NCBI GenBank assembly: GCA_031291415.1
Contig: JARLJB010000393.1
Coordinates: forward strand, 41,512 to 105,511
Direction: 5' to 3'
DNA: 64,000 nucleotides
DNA from: Telmatospirillum sp.
GTDB lineage: Bacteria > Pseudomonadota > Alphaproteobacteria > Rhodospirillales > Magnetospirillaceae
Part shown: positions 43,153 through 52,504 of the stretch, piece by piece
How the letters are laid out: the number at the start of each line of letters is the position of its first letter
How positions within the stretch are numbered: position 1 is the first letter of the stretch
Notes under the pieces: generated by a model
Told to the model about the DNA's origin: nothing
Databases searched by the model: none
Seen by the model: only the letters and a program-made list of their open reading frames with translations
Position numbers and translations under genes: made by a program

Positions 43153-45147
43153 ATGAGAATTATGAAGAAACAACCGAAATCGGAACTTGCACTGACCTTC
43201 GGAAAATGCCGCACGGCATTCATCGGCGCCGCCGTTTTCAGCTTCTTCATCAATATGCTGGCGTTGATTTCCCCCCTTTACATGCTGCAGATCTATGACC
43301 GCGTGCTGGGAAGTCGCAATGAAACGACCCTGATCGTCCTGACCCTCATCTGCGGTGCGCTTCTGGCGGTGAATTCGGCGCTTGAGGTGATGCGTTCGAG
43401 GGTGTTGGTCCGCGTCGGCGGACGCATTGACGATTTGCTGAACGGCAGAGTCTTCAAGGCCATCTTCGATTTGGCCGTGCGTCAGCCGGGGGCGGCGTCA
43501 TCGCAGTCGCTACGTGATCTCGACACCATCCGCGAATTCATGACGGGCAACGGGCTGTTCGCGTTTTTCGACGCGCCGTGGATGCCCATTTATCTGATCA
43601 CCGTCTACATGATTCATCCGCTGCTGGGCCTGTTTGCCACGTTCGGCGGGATTGTGATTTTCTGTCTCGCGGTGGTCAACGAACTGGTGACGCGCAAGAC
43701 CCTGGGCGACGCCACCCACGAGAACATCAGCGCCTCCCGGTTTGTCGACGGCAGCCTGCGCAATGTCGAAGCCCTGCAGGCCATGGGAATGGTCGAGCCG
43801 GTCTATAATCGTTGGAAAAACAAGCGCATGCGCAGCATGCAGCTGCAGGCCGCGGCCAGCGATCGCGCCGGCCTGGTCAATGCGCTGTCGCGGTTCGTCC
43901 GCGTCGGGCTGCAGATGGGCATTCTCGGCGGCGGCGCCTATCTGGTGCTGCAAGACGAAATCACCGCCGGCCTGATGATTGCCGCGTCCATCGTGACCGG
44001 GCGGGCGCTGGCTCCGATCGAAATGGCGGTGGCGTCCTGGAAGCATTTCCTGGCGACGCGGAGTTCCTATTCCCGCCTGACCGAGCTTCTCGCCAATATT
44101 CCCGCCGACGAGCAGTTCATGGCGCTGCCCGCGCCACTTGGCCAGTTGGCGGTCGAGGGCATCATCGTCGCGCCGCCGGGAGCGCCGGCTCCTGTCCTGA
44201 AGGGCCTGACGTTCCAGATTGCCGCTGGCGATATTATCGGCGTGATCGGACCGAGCGCCGCCGGAAAATCGACCCTGGCCCGCGTGCTGGTCGGCGTGTG
44301 GCCGGTCCAGGCGGGCAAGGTGCGCGTCGACGGTGCCGACATCACCACCTGGAACAGGGGGCAACTCGGTCCCTACATCGGCTATCTGCCGCAGGACGTC
44401 GAGCTGTTCGAAGGAACCATCGCCGAAAATATCGCCCGCTTCGGCGATGTCGACGCCGAGGCGGTTGTCGATGCGGCCAAGCGGGCCGGCGTGCATCAGC
44501 TGGTGCTGAACCTGCCGAAAGGATATGACACCCAAATCGGACCGGGCGGCCAGGCTCTGTCCGGTGGCCAGCGCCAGCGCGTCGGTCTGGCCCGCGCCCT
44601 CTATCGCAATCCGCCCATTCTGGTGCTCGACGAACCGAACTCGAATCTCGACACGGAAGGCGAGGAGGCTTTGGCAGGTGCTTTGGGTCAGTTGAAGGAA
44701 AACCGGCAGACCGCGGTGGTCATCACCCATCGCCTCAATCTGTTGGCCAGCGTCGACTACATCATGGTGATGAATCAGGGCGCTATCGAGCATTTTGGCC
44801 CGCGTGACAAGATTCTCGCCCAGTTCATGCGACCCACCCCGGGGGTTGGCCAGCAAGCGCAGCCCGGGCAGATCCAGGGACAGGCGGCGGCCCATCCGCA
44901 GCAGCTTCGCGCGCAGCCGCCAACGCAGCAGATCCATTCGCAGCCGCCAACGCAGCAGATCCATTCGCAGCCGCCGGGGTCGATCCAGCAGATCAACGCG
45001 CATCCGCCAGGCCCCATCCAACAGATCCATTCGCAGCCGCCCGGACCGGTTTTCGCGTCCCACCCTCCGGCCGCGCCAGCGCCGTCGGGAACGACTGAAC
45101 CGCCGTCCCCGACGGCCAAAAAGCCCGCTCCGGCTGGGGAGGTTTGA
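43153..45147 (+). CDS. Type I secretion ABC transporter (PrtD/HlyB class)
   Basis: This 664-residue protein has a six-helix membrane domain (about 20-320) typical of PrtD-type exporters (ISPLYMLQIYDRVLGSRNET). The ATPase domain has Walker A GPSAAGKST near 366, signature LSGGQRQRVGLARAL and Walker B ILVLDEPNSNLD. It powers one-step export of proteins with C-terminal signals. The last 100 residues are an unusual Pro/Gln/His tail with repeats of QQIHSQPP, encoded by tandem 27-base repeats. The adaptor gene starts 3 bases after its stop. Confidence 0.93.
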   Translation: MRIMKKQPKSELALTFGKCRTAFIGAAVFSFFINMLALISPLYMLQIYDRVLGSRNETTLIVLTLICGALLAVNSALEVMRSRVLVRVGGRIDDLLNGRVFKAIFDLAVRQPGAASSQSLRDLDTIREFMTGNGLFAFFDAPWMPIYLITVYMIHPLLGLFATFGGIVIFCLAVVNELVTRKTLGDATHENISASRFVDGSLRNVEALQAMGMVEPVYNRWKNKRMRSMQLQAAASDRAGLVNALSRFVRVGLQMGILGGGAYLVLQDEITAGLMIAASIVTGRALAPIEMAVASWKHFLATRSSYSRLTELLANIPADEQFMALPAPLGQLAVEGIIVAPPGAPAPVLKGLTFQIAAGDIIGVIGPSAAGKSTLARVLVGVWPVQAGKVRVDGADITTWNRGQLGPYIGYLPQDVELFEGTIAENIARFGDVDAEAVVDAAKRAGVHQLVLNLPKGYDTQIGPGGQALSGGQRQRVGLARALYRNPPILVLDEPNSNLDTEGEEALAGALGQLKENRQTAVVITHRLNLLASVDYIMVMNQGAIEHFGPRDKILAQFMRPTPGVGQQAQPGQIQGQAAAHPQQLRAQPPTQQIHSQPPTQQIHSQPPGSIQQINAHPPGPIQQIHSQPPGPVFASHPPAAPAPSGTTEPPSPTAKKPAPAGEV

Positions 45148-45149
45148 TC

Positions 45150-46547
45150 ATGGCTTTGCCTCCCGCTTTGCAAAAGATTTTTGGTTCTGCGGCGTTGCGC
45201 GTTCGCGAGACGGGGACTGCCCTGGTCGCCCGCATGGACGACAACCTGCCACCCCCCGATTCGCTGGGTGATGTCCGCAAACCGCTGCTCGTCGGTGCGA
45301 TCATCATCATCGTCACCTTCTTTGGCGCCGGTCTCTGGGCGGCGATCGCCCCGCTGGGCAGCGCGGCGATCGCGCCCGGTGTCGTGGTGTCGGAGTTCAG
45401 CCGGCGGACCGTCCAGCATCTGGAGGGCGGCATCGTCAAGGATATCCTTGTCGAGGAAGGCCAGCCGGTGCATGCCGGCGATGTCCTGATCCGCATGGAC
45501 CGCACCAGGCCGGCCGCCCAACTGGCCATCGTGCAAGATGACCTGGATCTGCAGGAAGGCGTTCGCGCCCGCCTGTTGGCCGAACGCGATGGCTTGAAGG
45601 AGCCGCAGTTTCCCGCCGAATTTTTGAAAAGATCGACGGAGCCCAACGTCGCCACGATTATCGCCGGCCAGCGCAATCTGTTCCAGGCCAGGCAGGCGGC
45701 GCTGAAGGGACAGCGCGACATCCTTGAACAGCGCGTCGGGCAGTACAACCAGCAGATCGTCGGCTTCCGTTCCGAGGTGGCCTCGAAAACCCAGCAGATC
45801 GCTCTCATCAAGGAAGAACTGAGCGATCTTTCGGGATTGCTCGAGGATGGTTTCGTCACCAAGACCCGCGTTCTGGCCCTGCGGCGGGAAGCCGCCCGGC
45901 TGGGGGGCGAACTGGGTGACAATATCTCGTCGATCGCCCGGACCGAGCAGGCCATCGGCGAAAACAAGATGCAGATGTTCCAGATCGAGAAGCAGCGGCA
46001 GGAGGAGGTCGCCAAGGAATTGCGCGATGTCGAGGCAAGGCTGGCGGAAGACAAGACCAAGCAGGTCGCCCAGGTCGATGTTCTCGATCGGATCAATGTG
46101 GTGGCTCCCGTCGATGGCACTATCCTCAATCTGGCCATCCATACGCCCGGCGGCGTGATTTCGCCGGGCGCGCCGATCCTGGAAATCGTTCCCGCCAACG
46201 ACAAGCTGGTGGTCGAGGCCCAACTCAATCCTCTGGATGTCGATTCGGTGCATGTCGGCGACGAGGTGGCGCTGCATGTCAGCACCGTCGACGCCCGTAT
46301 TCTTCCGGTGATTTTTGGAAAGCTGGAAAACATATCGGCCGACCGGATCACCGATCAGAAAACCGGCCATGCCTATTACAAGGTGAAGATCGTCATCCCA
46401 CCCGAACAGCAGGGCCGGTTGGGTGACGTCACGCTTCACAGCGGCATGGCGGTGGAAGCGATGATCAGCCGCGGCTCGCAGACGGCTTTGCACTACGCCT
46501 TCAAGCCGTTGCTCGAGAGCCTGGATCGGTCGTTCCGCGAGAAATAG
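45150..46547 (+). CDS. HlyD-family membrane fusion protein
   Basis: This 465-residue adaptor has one membrane helix (about 48-70, LLVGAIIIIVTFFGAGLWAA), a lipoyl-like half-motif (VQHLEGGIVKDILVEEGQPV) with its partner near INVVAPVDGTILNLAIHTPG, a long coiled coil between them, and a C-terminal beta region. It bridges the ABC exporter and the outer membrane channel across the periplasm. A TTG at 45144 overlaps the ABC stop, and the ATG at 45150 is preferred. Confidence 0.93.
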   Translation: MALPPALQKIFGSAALRVRETGTALVARMDDNLPPPDSLGDVRKPLLVGAIIIIVTFFGAGLWAAIAPLGSAAIAPGVVVSEFSRRTVQHLEGGIVKDILVEEGQPVHAGDVLIRMDRTRPAAQLAIVQDDLDLQEGVRARLLAERDGLKEPQFPAEFLKRSTEPNVATIIAGQRNLFQARQAALKGQRDILEQRVGQYNQQIVGFRSEVASKTQQIALIKEELSDLSGLLEDGFVTKTRVLALRREAARLGGELGDNISSIARTEQAIGENKMQMFQIEKQRQEEVAKELRDVEARLAEDKTKQVAQVDVLDRINVVAPVDGTILNLAIHTPGGVISPGAPILEIVPANDKLVVEAQLNPLDVDSVHVGDEVALHVSTVDARILPVIFGKLENISADRITDQKTGHAYYKVKIVIPPEQQGRLGDVTLHSGMAVEAMISRGSQTALHYAFKPLLESLDRSFREK

Positions 46548-46570
46548 GAGCCGCGCGTCATCTCCGCCTT

Positions 46571-46738
46571 GGCGCCAGGGCATGCACACATCTATGAATT
46601 TGTTTTGTTTTTCAAGCGTATACGTGAGAGATGCCTATTAGAAAAATGTCGTCATTCCCGCGAAAGCGGGAATCCACAACCGACGGAATTGCTCCCTGGC
46701 GCCGCGTGGATTCCCGCTTTCGCGGGAATGACGGGGAA
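46571..46738. repeat. 45-base repeat copy 2 and a family-1 double palindrome
   Basis: 46571-46616 is the inverted copy of the repeat at 32897-32943. 46650-46677 and 46706-46734 are the two halves of a family-1 element with spacer ACAACCGACGGAATTGCTC, closely matching the copy at 40.1 kb. The element tail ends at a CTAG (46761-46764) shortly before the outer membrane factor gene. Confidence 0.8.
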
Positions 46739-46845
46739 CCAAACGTTTGTGTCAGAACACTAGCTTCTTCGCGCCGATGACGGGAAAACAGCACAACAAC
46801 AGTAACTGACAACTCGCTATTAGGTCACAAAGGAATGGCTCTGCG

Positions 46846-48264
46846 ATGAACCGCTTTCGGCCGTATGTCTGTGCCGCTGCGTTGCTGGCGGCGATTGGTG
46901 TTTCCCACCCGTCCCGCGCGCAAACTTTGGAGGAGGTGCTGGTCACCACCTATCTCAGCAATCCGCAGATCGAGGCGGATCGTGCCCGCCAGCGGTCTCT
47001 CGATGACGACGTGGCGCGCGCCCTGGGCGGCTGGCGTCCGGTTGTCCAGGCAACTGTTATCGAGGGGCGTGGCCACGACATCTTCCAGTACAAGTCGACC
47101 AAGTCGCGCTATTCCGTTTCCACGTCGACCCACGAATATCGTTCGCCGGAAACATTGCTTCTGCAGATCCAGCAATCGATCTATGACGGCGGCCGGACAG
47201 CGGCCGACGTGCGGAAGTCCCGGCTGATGGTGGAAAGCGGTCTGGCCCAGATGGTGTCGGTCGAACAAACCGTTCTCGGTCAGGCGATCCAGTCCTATTA
47301 CGATCTCTGCCGCGATCAGCAGATCTATGATCTCAGCAAGCAGAACGTCTCCTGGATCGAGGAACTGGCCAAGGCGACCCATGCCCGGTATGCCGTCAAG
47401 GATGTGACGCAGACCGACGTCGCCCAGGCCGAGGCGCGCCTGGCCAAGGGATTGGCCGATCAGACGTCGGCCGAGGGGGCGTTGGTCGCTTCGCGCTCGG
47501 CGTTCGAGGTGGCCAGCGGCATCGTTCCGGGCGTTCTGCCGCCGCCGCCGCCGCCGCCCCGGCATTTGCTGCCGCTGTCCAAGGACGAAGCTTTGGCGCT
47601 GGCCGAGACGAATCCCGATATCCGCTCGGTCGTACTGGGGGAAAAGTCTGCCGAAGCCGATGTCGATTATGTGTCGAGCGGCTTGCGGCCCAATCTCGCG
47701 CTGGTCGGCGAGTCGCGCAAGTTGGGAACGACCGACCAGGCCTATGATACCTCCTTCAACAATCAGGTAACCTTGCAACTGACTGTTCCGCTTTACGAAG
47801 GCGGCGTTTCCGCAGCCAGGACGCGCAGCGCCAAGCAGGTGGTCGGACAGCGCAAGCTTGAAATCGACCTGACACGGCGCAAGGTGGTCGATCAGGTCAA
47901 TCGCACCTGGCAGTCGGTGCTGACGGCCCGCTCCAGCATTCACGCCCTGACCGAGCAGGTTCGCGCCGCCGAGGTCGCCCAGCATGCCATCCGGGCCGAG
48001 GTGCGGGTTGGCACCCGGACCGTTCTCGATCTGTTGAACACCGAACAGGAACTGATGGACGCCAAGATCGCCCTGGCCCGCGCCCAGCATGACGAGGCGG
48101 TCGCCACCTATTCCGTCCTGGGCTCGGTCGGCCATCTGACAGCGAGTGCCCTCGAGATCCCCGTCGAAGGTTATGATCCGTCCATTCACTACGAACAGGT
48201 CCGGAACAATTGGTTCGGAACGGGGATCGACGAAAATTACGATAAGCCCGCGCCGGAGCAATGA
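46846..48264 (+). CDS. TolC-family outer membrane factor of type I secretion
   Basis: The protein has 472 residues. A signal peptide (AAALLAAIGVSHPSRAQ) is followed by TLEEVLVTTYLSNPQIEADR and two TolC repeats of helices and strands, with LQLTVPLYEGGVSAARTRSA and RVGTRTVLDLLNTEQELMDA marking the second repeat. A run of eight Pro (PPPPPPP region near 226) links the halves. It forms the trimeric exit duct. It is separated from the adaptor gene by 298 bases of repeats but clearly belongs to the same machine. Confidence 0.93.
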   Translation: MNRFRPYVCAAALLAAIGVSHPSRAQTLEEVLVTTYLSNPQIEADRARQRSLDDDVARALGGWRPVVQATVIEGRGHDIFQYKSTKSRYSVSTSTHEYRSPETLLLQIQQSIYDGGRTAADVRKSRLMVESGLAQMVSVEQTVLGQAIQSYYDLCRDQQIYDLSKQNVSWIEELAKATHARYAVKDVTQTDVAQAEARLAKGLADQTSAEGALVASRSAFEVASGIVPGVLPPPPPPPRHLLPLSKDEALALAETNPDIRSVVLGEKSAEADVDYVSSGLRPNLALVGESRKLGTTDQAYDTSFNNQVTLQLTVPLYEGGVSAARTRSAKQVVGQRKLEIDLTRRKVVDQVNRTWQSVLTARSSIHALTEQVRAAEVAQHAIRAEVRVGTRTVLDLLNTEQELMDAKIALARAQHDEAVATYSVLGSVGHLTASALEIPVEGYDPSIHYEQVRNNWFGTGIDENYDKPAPEQ

Positions 48265-48303
48265 GCATCGGCGGGACCATGACTTGGGGATTGAATCCGC
48301 ATC

Positions 48304-48972
48304 ATGAGCGGTCCTGATCTTTACCAGATTCTCGGCGTGTCGCGCTTCGCAAGCACGGCAGCCATCAAGGCTGCCTTTCGCGAAAAGGCCAAGACCACCC
48401 ACCCCGATGCCGGCGGCGATGCCGAAGAATTCCGCCTTCTGACGCTCGCCTATCATCTTCTCTCCGATCCCGATCAGCGTCGGACATACAACCAGACTGG
48501 CGTCATTCCCGACGTCGTCCGCCGAAGCGCGCGCACCGGTTCCCGCCGGAACCGCCGGACCGCCGAGGGCGAGGGACGGGCGGCGGAGATCACCCGCCTT
48601 CGCGTGCGCCAAACCATCGGCAACATGTTGCTCGAAGTTCTGCCGTGCATAAAAACGCCACATTACGAGGATGTGGTTGCCATCCTTCACCAGACCGCCA
48701 GCGCGCGTCTCAAGGAGATCGACAAGGATATCGTGGCGACAAAGACCCTGTTGGACACATTGGTGGTGGTTGCCAATCGAATCCAGGCGAAAGAGGGTGA
48801 GAATATCCTCAGGGAGTTGACCCTGGAACGGCGCGCCGATCAGTTAAAGATCCTCGAGGAATTGAAGGATAGGGAAAATTTGTACAAGAAGGTTCGGGAA
48901 TTTCTAGAAGGATACACATACTACCTGCAGATCGAGACTGTCTTGGTTTCCTCCGATGTGTGGAAATCCTAG
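48304..48972 (+). CDS. J-domain protein
   Basis: This 222-residue protein has an N-terminal J domain (YQILGVSRFASTAAIKAAFR, with the essential HPD in TTHPDAGG, about 34-36). A basic linker (RRSARTGSRRNRRT) and a long helical C-terminus with probable coiled coil (LELTLERR-like and ILEELKDRENLYKKVREF) follow. It should recruit DnaK to a client. It lacks Gly/Phe and zinc regions, so it is a specialised co-chaperone. Its place between secretion genes suggests clients in surface export (inference). The 3' end overlaps the 5' region of the next frame only if a long start is used there. Confidence 0.85.
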   Translation: MSGPDLYQILGVSRFASTAAIKAAFREKAKTTHPDAGGDAEEFRLLTLAYHLLSDPDQRRTYNQTGVIPDVVRRSARTGSRRNRRTAEGEGRAAEITRLRVRQTIGNMLLEVLPCIKTPHYEDVVAILHQTASARLKEIDKDIVATKTLLDTLVVVANRIQAKEGENILRELTLERRADQLKILEELKDRENLYKKVREFLEGYTYYLQIETVLVSSDVWKS

Positions 48973-49072
48973 CGATGTCTTTGTCGGCAAAGCGTTTCTT
49001 GCGCAAGGCGAGATCGCCGCTATACTCCGCCCCCGACATTCAATCAGATGGATTGCCGCTTTGGTATTGACA

Positions 49073-49888
49073 ATGACAGATGCCCCCTGCCGGCAGCCGT
49101 CCCGATTGAGGCTGGCTCTGCAAGATCTCCTGGAAGGCACCAGCCACTGGTGGCTGTGGGGCCGCCTTGGCTGGCAGGATATTCTTCTGCGTTATCGCGG
49201 CTCGGTGCTCGGCCCGCTGTGGATCACGCTCAGCATGACGTTGACCGTGTTGTCGCTGGCTTTCCTCTATTCGAGATTGTTCCATATCTCCCTTGACCAT
49301 TTCCTGCCGTTTCTTTGTCTCGGCTATCTCGCCTGGGGACTCATTTCCGGCATCATCGGGGAAACCTGCACGGTCTTCATTGCCTACAGCAGCGTCATCA
49401 AGCAGACGAAAATTCCCTTCACCTCCCATGTGTTGCGGTCGATCTGGCGGAACTATCTGATCTTTTTCCATAACCTGGTCGCCTATGTTCTGGTGGCGCT
49501 CTATTTCGGGATTTGGCCGGGATGGGGGATTTTGCTGTCGCTCCTGTCGCTTTTCCTGATTTTCGTCAACGGAATGTGGATCGGTCTTCTGCTCGGTCTT
49601 TTGGCCGCCCGTTTCCGCGATGTCCCGCCGATCATCGGCAGTCTGCTGCAGTTCGCCTTTTTCGTGACACCGATCATGTGGGAGCCGCAGCTTTTGGAAG
49701 AGGGCGCCCGCGGCTATCTGTGGCTCAATCCGTTCTATCCGTTCGTCAGTACCTTCCGCGGTCCGTTGATCGGCGAGATGCCCGACGTCCGTATGTGGAT
49801 GATCATTGGCGCGGTGACGGTTATCGGCTGGGCTTTGACCGTCTGCGTTTTCGCCCGCGTGCGCGGCCGGATCAGCTACTGGATCTAG
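49073..49888 (+). CDS. Wzm/KpsM-type polysaccharide ABC exporter permease
   Basis: This 271-residue ABC-2 permease begins at the ATG at 49073 (MTDAPCRQPSR). A longer frame to 48956 would overlap the J-domain gene. It has about six membrane segments with the family pattern WQDILLRYRGSVLGPLWITL at the start, NPFYPFVSTFRGPLIGEMP before the last helix and an end at RGRISYWI. It forms the channel for a lipid-linked glycan exported by the Wzt ATPase at 52.5 kb. The stop TAG coincides with the CTAG at the edge of a repeat element. Confidence 0.9.
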   Translation: MTDAPCRQPSRLRLALQDLLEGTSHWWLWGRLGWQDILLRYRGSVLGPLWITLSMTLTVLSLAFLYSRLFHISLDHFLPFLCLGYLAWGLISGIIGETCTVFIAYSSVIKQTKIPFTSHVLRSIWRNYLIFFHNLVAYVLVALYFGIWPGWGILLSLLSLFLIFVNGMWIGLLLGLLAARFRDVPPIIGSLLQFAFFVTPIMWEPQLLEEGARGYLWLNPFYPFVSTFRGPLIGEMPDVRMWMIIGAVTVIGWALTVCVFARVRGRISYWI

Positions 49889-50155
49889 AGCCTGTCGTCA
49901 GTTACTTCAGAGGTTCGTCTGCCGGTATTTTATGGCCGTCATCCCCGCGAAAGCGGGGATCCATGGTTGGAAAAGACGATAACTCTGCGACCAAAGATAG
50001 TTTCTGCTGCGGCATGGATCCCCGCTTTCGCGAGGATGACGGGAAAATGTGACCGAAAATCCATAACTGACGACAGGCCCTAGCGCTTTCGCGGGGATGA
50101 CGACGACAAAATACCGGCAGACGAACCTTTGCAGTAACTGACGACACGCTCCTAG
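49885..50155. mobile_element. Family-1 element with terminal inverted repeats and CTAG flanks
   Basis: The unit 49885-50083 starts CTAG-AGCCTGTCGTCAGTTAC and ends with the complement, ATAACTGACGACAGGCC-CTAG, a perfect 15-base terminal core (GCCTGTCGTCAGTTA) with CTAG on both sides. Inside are two GGGGATCC-type palindromes and the spacer shared with 6.7 kb. A second partial arm (50084-50155) repeats the tail through GTAACTGACGACACGCTC and ends in CTAG again. There is no gene inside. Confidence 0.75.
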
Positions 50156-50213
50156 AGGGACTGCTGGGAATTTTCGAAGATCCGACCGCTCGCGGCGGAC
50201 GACTTATTAATTA

Positions 50214-50582
<369 letters not shown>

Positions 50583-50703
50583 TGACGGATATGCGGGCTT
50601 TTCGAGCGGCGCTGGCGCGGCAAACGGCGACAAGTGCCGAAAAATCTTGCAGATAGAACGGAAACGACGTTACCTATGAAGATCCGAGGGGTGGGCAGGA
50701 ACC

Positions 50704-52437
50704 ATGGCCGGCGTTGTCATTAATTTTGCATTTCGGAAGACGGAGCCGCTTCCGTGGCAGAATCACGAGTTGGCGGAACTTTACCGCGCCGTTGATATCC
50801 TTGGACGGGCCGGCCTCAAAATCGATTCCGACTTCGGCGTGTCTGACGAGGGCGATCCCTGGTTTGTCTTCTGCCGGGCCGACAATGGCGACGTTATCGT
50901 GCATTTCGCCCGCATCGACGGCAAATACGTGGCCTCCAGCATCGCTGTCGACGAGACGTTCCGCGGCGGCGATTTCCGTGAAATTATCGAGCGTATCGTT
51001 CAGAGCCAGCCCCTGATCGTTCCGCCGAGCTCGTCCAGCCCGCGGCTCTTCCTGCATCCCGGTGTCGTGCTGACCGCCTTTGTGGCGACCGCCCTGATGT
51101 TCTCGCACCGGGCGGAAGCCGCCGACAGCATCAATCCCTCGATGCCGGTGACGTTCAGCGACGGCCATTCGGATGGCGGGGCCTCCGGCCTGTCGGGCGT
51201 TCTCAAGCAATTCTTCACCGAGGTCTTCGGGACACCGGGCCGGCCTGGGCAGCTTGCCGACAAGCACGGCGACGCCGACGGACGCAACTCGCTGTTCCTG
51301 ACCTCGTTGATCGCCATCGCCATCGCCGCGACGGACCAGTCGTCGGCGCCTTGGGTCGATGATGTCTCGCTCCTGCAGCTCGATTCGTCGGGCGCCGGGG
51401 CCAATGCGGAAGGCGCCGCGCAGGTTCTGCCGGTGGCGCAGATCGACCTTGTCGACCAGGCTGCCGCGGCCGCGTCTTCCACTGCGGTGACGACGCTGGC
51501 CGCCGCCGATGAGGCGCCGATGCCGGCGATCCTGATCAAGGAAACCGGCATCACGGATGGGCAGGCCGCTCAGCTGTCGCTGGGGGGCGTCGACCATGTT
51601 CAGCCGGCTCAGGCTGAGGTGCATCGTGTCGATAGCGCCGCGTCCGCCACGCCGCTGGAAATCCTGGGGGAGCATTCGCAGGTCCATCAGGCGGCAGTGG
51701 CAGCCACGACAACGACGGCAGTGACGCAGACGGCCAGCGCCACATCGTCGTCGGGTTATCTGTTCGACGGCTATCTGTTGTCGCCCGAAGTCGTCAAGGC
51801 CTTCGGCGGCGTGGCGGCGAACGCGCATGGCGGCAGTTCGACGGAAACCAGTGCGACCGTCGCCGCGTCAACCGATTCATCGGCGACATCGACCGGCCAT
51901 ACGTCAACCGACAGTCAGGTCGGTGCCGTCTCGACTGCCGTCCAGTCGACGTCGCTCGACGGTGGCCAGTTCATCATCGATCCGGCCATTACCGGCCATA
52001 CGACGGCGGCAACCGCGGCGGCAACCGCGGCGTTAAGCGCGGCGGTAGCCCCGGGGGTGACGGCGCAGGCCGAGGTCGTGGTTTCGTCGGCGGCGTCGGC
52101 CGGCTCTGATCCCCAGGCCACCCTGACCGCGCTGGTCAATTATGTCTTTTCGAACCAGCATATGTTGACCGGAACTCTGACCGAATCGGGGTATCTGCAT
52201 ACAATGTTGTCGGCTTCTGGTGCTAGTTCGTCGACGCTTTTGGTCGTCTATGACAGCAAGGACATGCCCTACACGATATTCCCTCTCACGCAAGGCGTGC
52301 TGTTCGTCGACGACACCGAGCTTTCGAGCAGTCAGGCCGTCCATATCTCGTCGTCCGATACCACCACTCTGCATCTGGCCAATGGTGGGTCGGTGACCCT
52401 GATCGGCATCATTACGACGGATCATCTGGTAAGCTGA
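50704..52437 (+). CDS. Large Ala/Ser/Thr-rich protein, candidate type I secretion substrate
   Basis: This 577-residue protein belongs to no family I recognise. Residues 1-105 form a compact acidic domain (DEGDPWFVFCRADNGDVIVH). Residues about 115-138 are a hydrophobic segment with a signal-like end (LTAFVATALMFSHRAEAADS). Residues 140-480 are rich in Ala, Ser, Thr and Val with few charges. The C-terminus (LHLANGGSVTLIGIITTDHL) resembles the final strand of proteins exported by type I systems. No GGxGxD repeats are seen. It lies between the exporter genes wzm and wzt and 2.4 kb after the type I outer membrane factor. Confidence 0.65.
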   Translation: MAGVVINFAFRKTEPLPWQNHELAELYRAVDILGRAGLKIDSDFGVSDEGDPWFVFCRADNGDVIVHFARIDGKYVASSIAVDETFRGGDFREIIERIVQSQPLIVPPSSSSPRLFLHPGVVLTAFVATALMFSHRAEAADSINPSMPVTFSDGHSDGGASGLSGVLKQFFTEVFGTPGRPGQLADKHGDADGRNSLFLTSLIAIAIAATDQSSAPWVDDVSLLQLDSSGAGANAEGAAQVLPVAQIDLVDQAAAAASSTAVTTLAAADEAPMPAILIKETGITDGQAAQLSLGGVDHVQPAQAEVHRVDSAASATPLEILGEHSQVHQAAVAATTTTAVTQTASATSSSGYLFDGYLLSPEVVKAFGGVAANAHGGSSTETSATVAASTDSSATSTGHTSTDSQVGAVSTAVQSTSLDGGQFIIDPAITGHTTAATAAATAALSAAVAPGVTAQAEVVVSSAASAGSDPQATLTALVNYVFSNQHMLTGTLTESGYLHTMLSASGASSSTLLVVYDSKDMPYTIFPLTQGVLFVDDTELSSSQAVHISSSDTTTLHLANGGSVTLIGIITTDHLVS

Positions 52438-52504
52438 CCGGCGGCCCGGGTCGTCCCTGCGTTATTTTCGTCCCTTCCCTTTCATTATAGCCGTCGAGGT
52501 TGGT

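Noticed and set aside
44923..44976. Possible recombination or sequencing artefact in the tandem 27-base repeats of the secretion ATPase gene
   Set aside because: The frame stays open, and neighbouring diverged units of the same peptide pattern support a genuine repeat tail.
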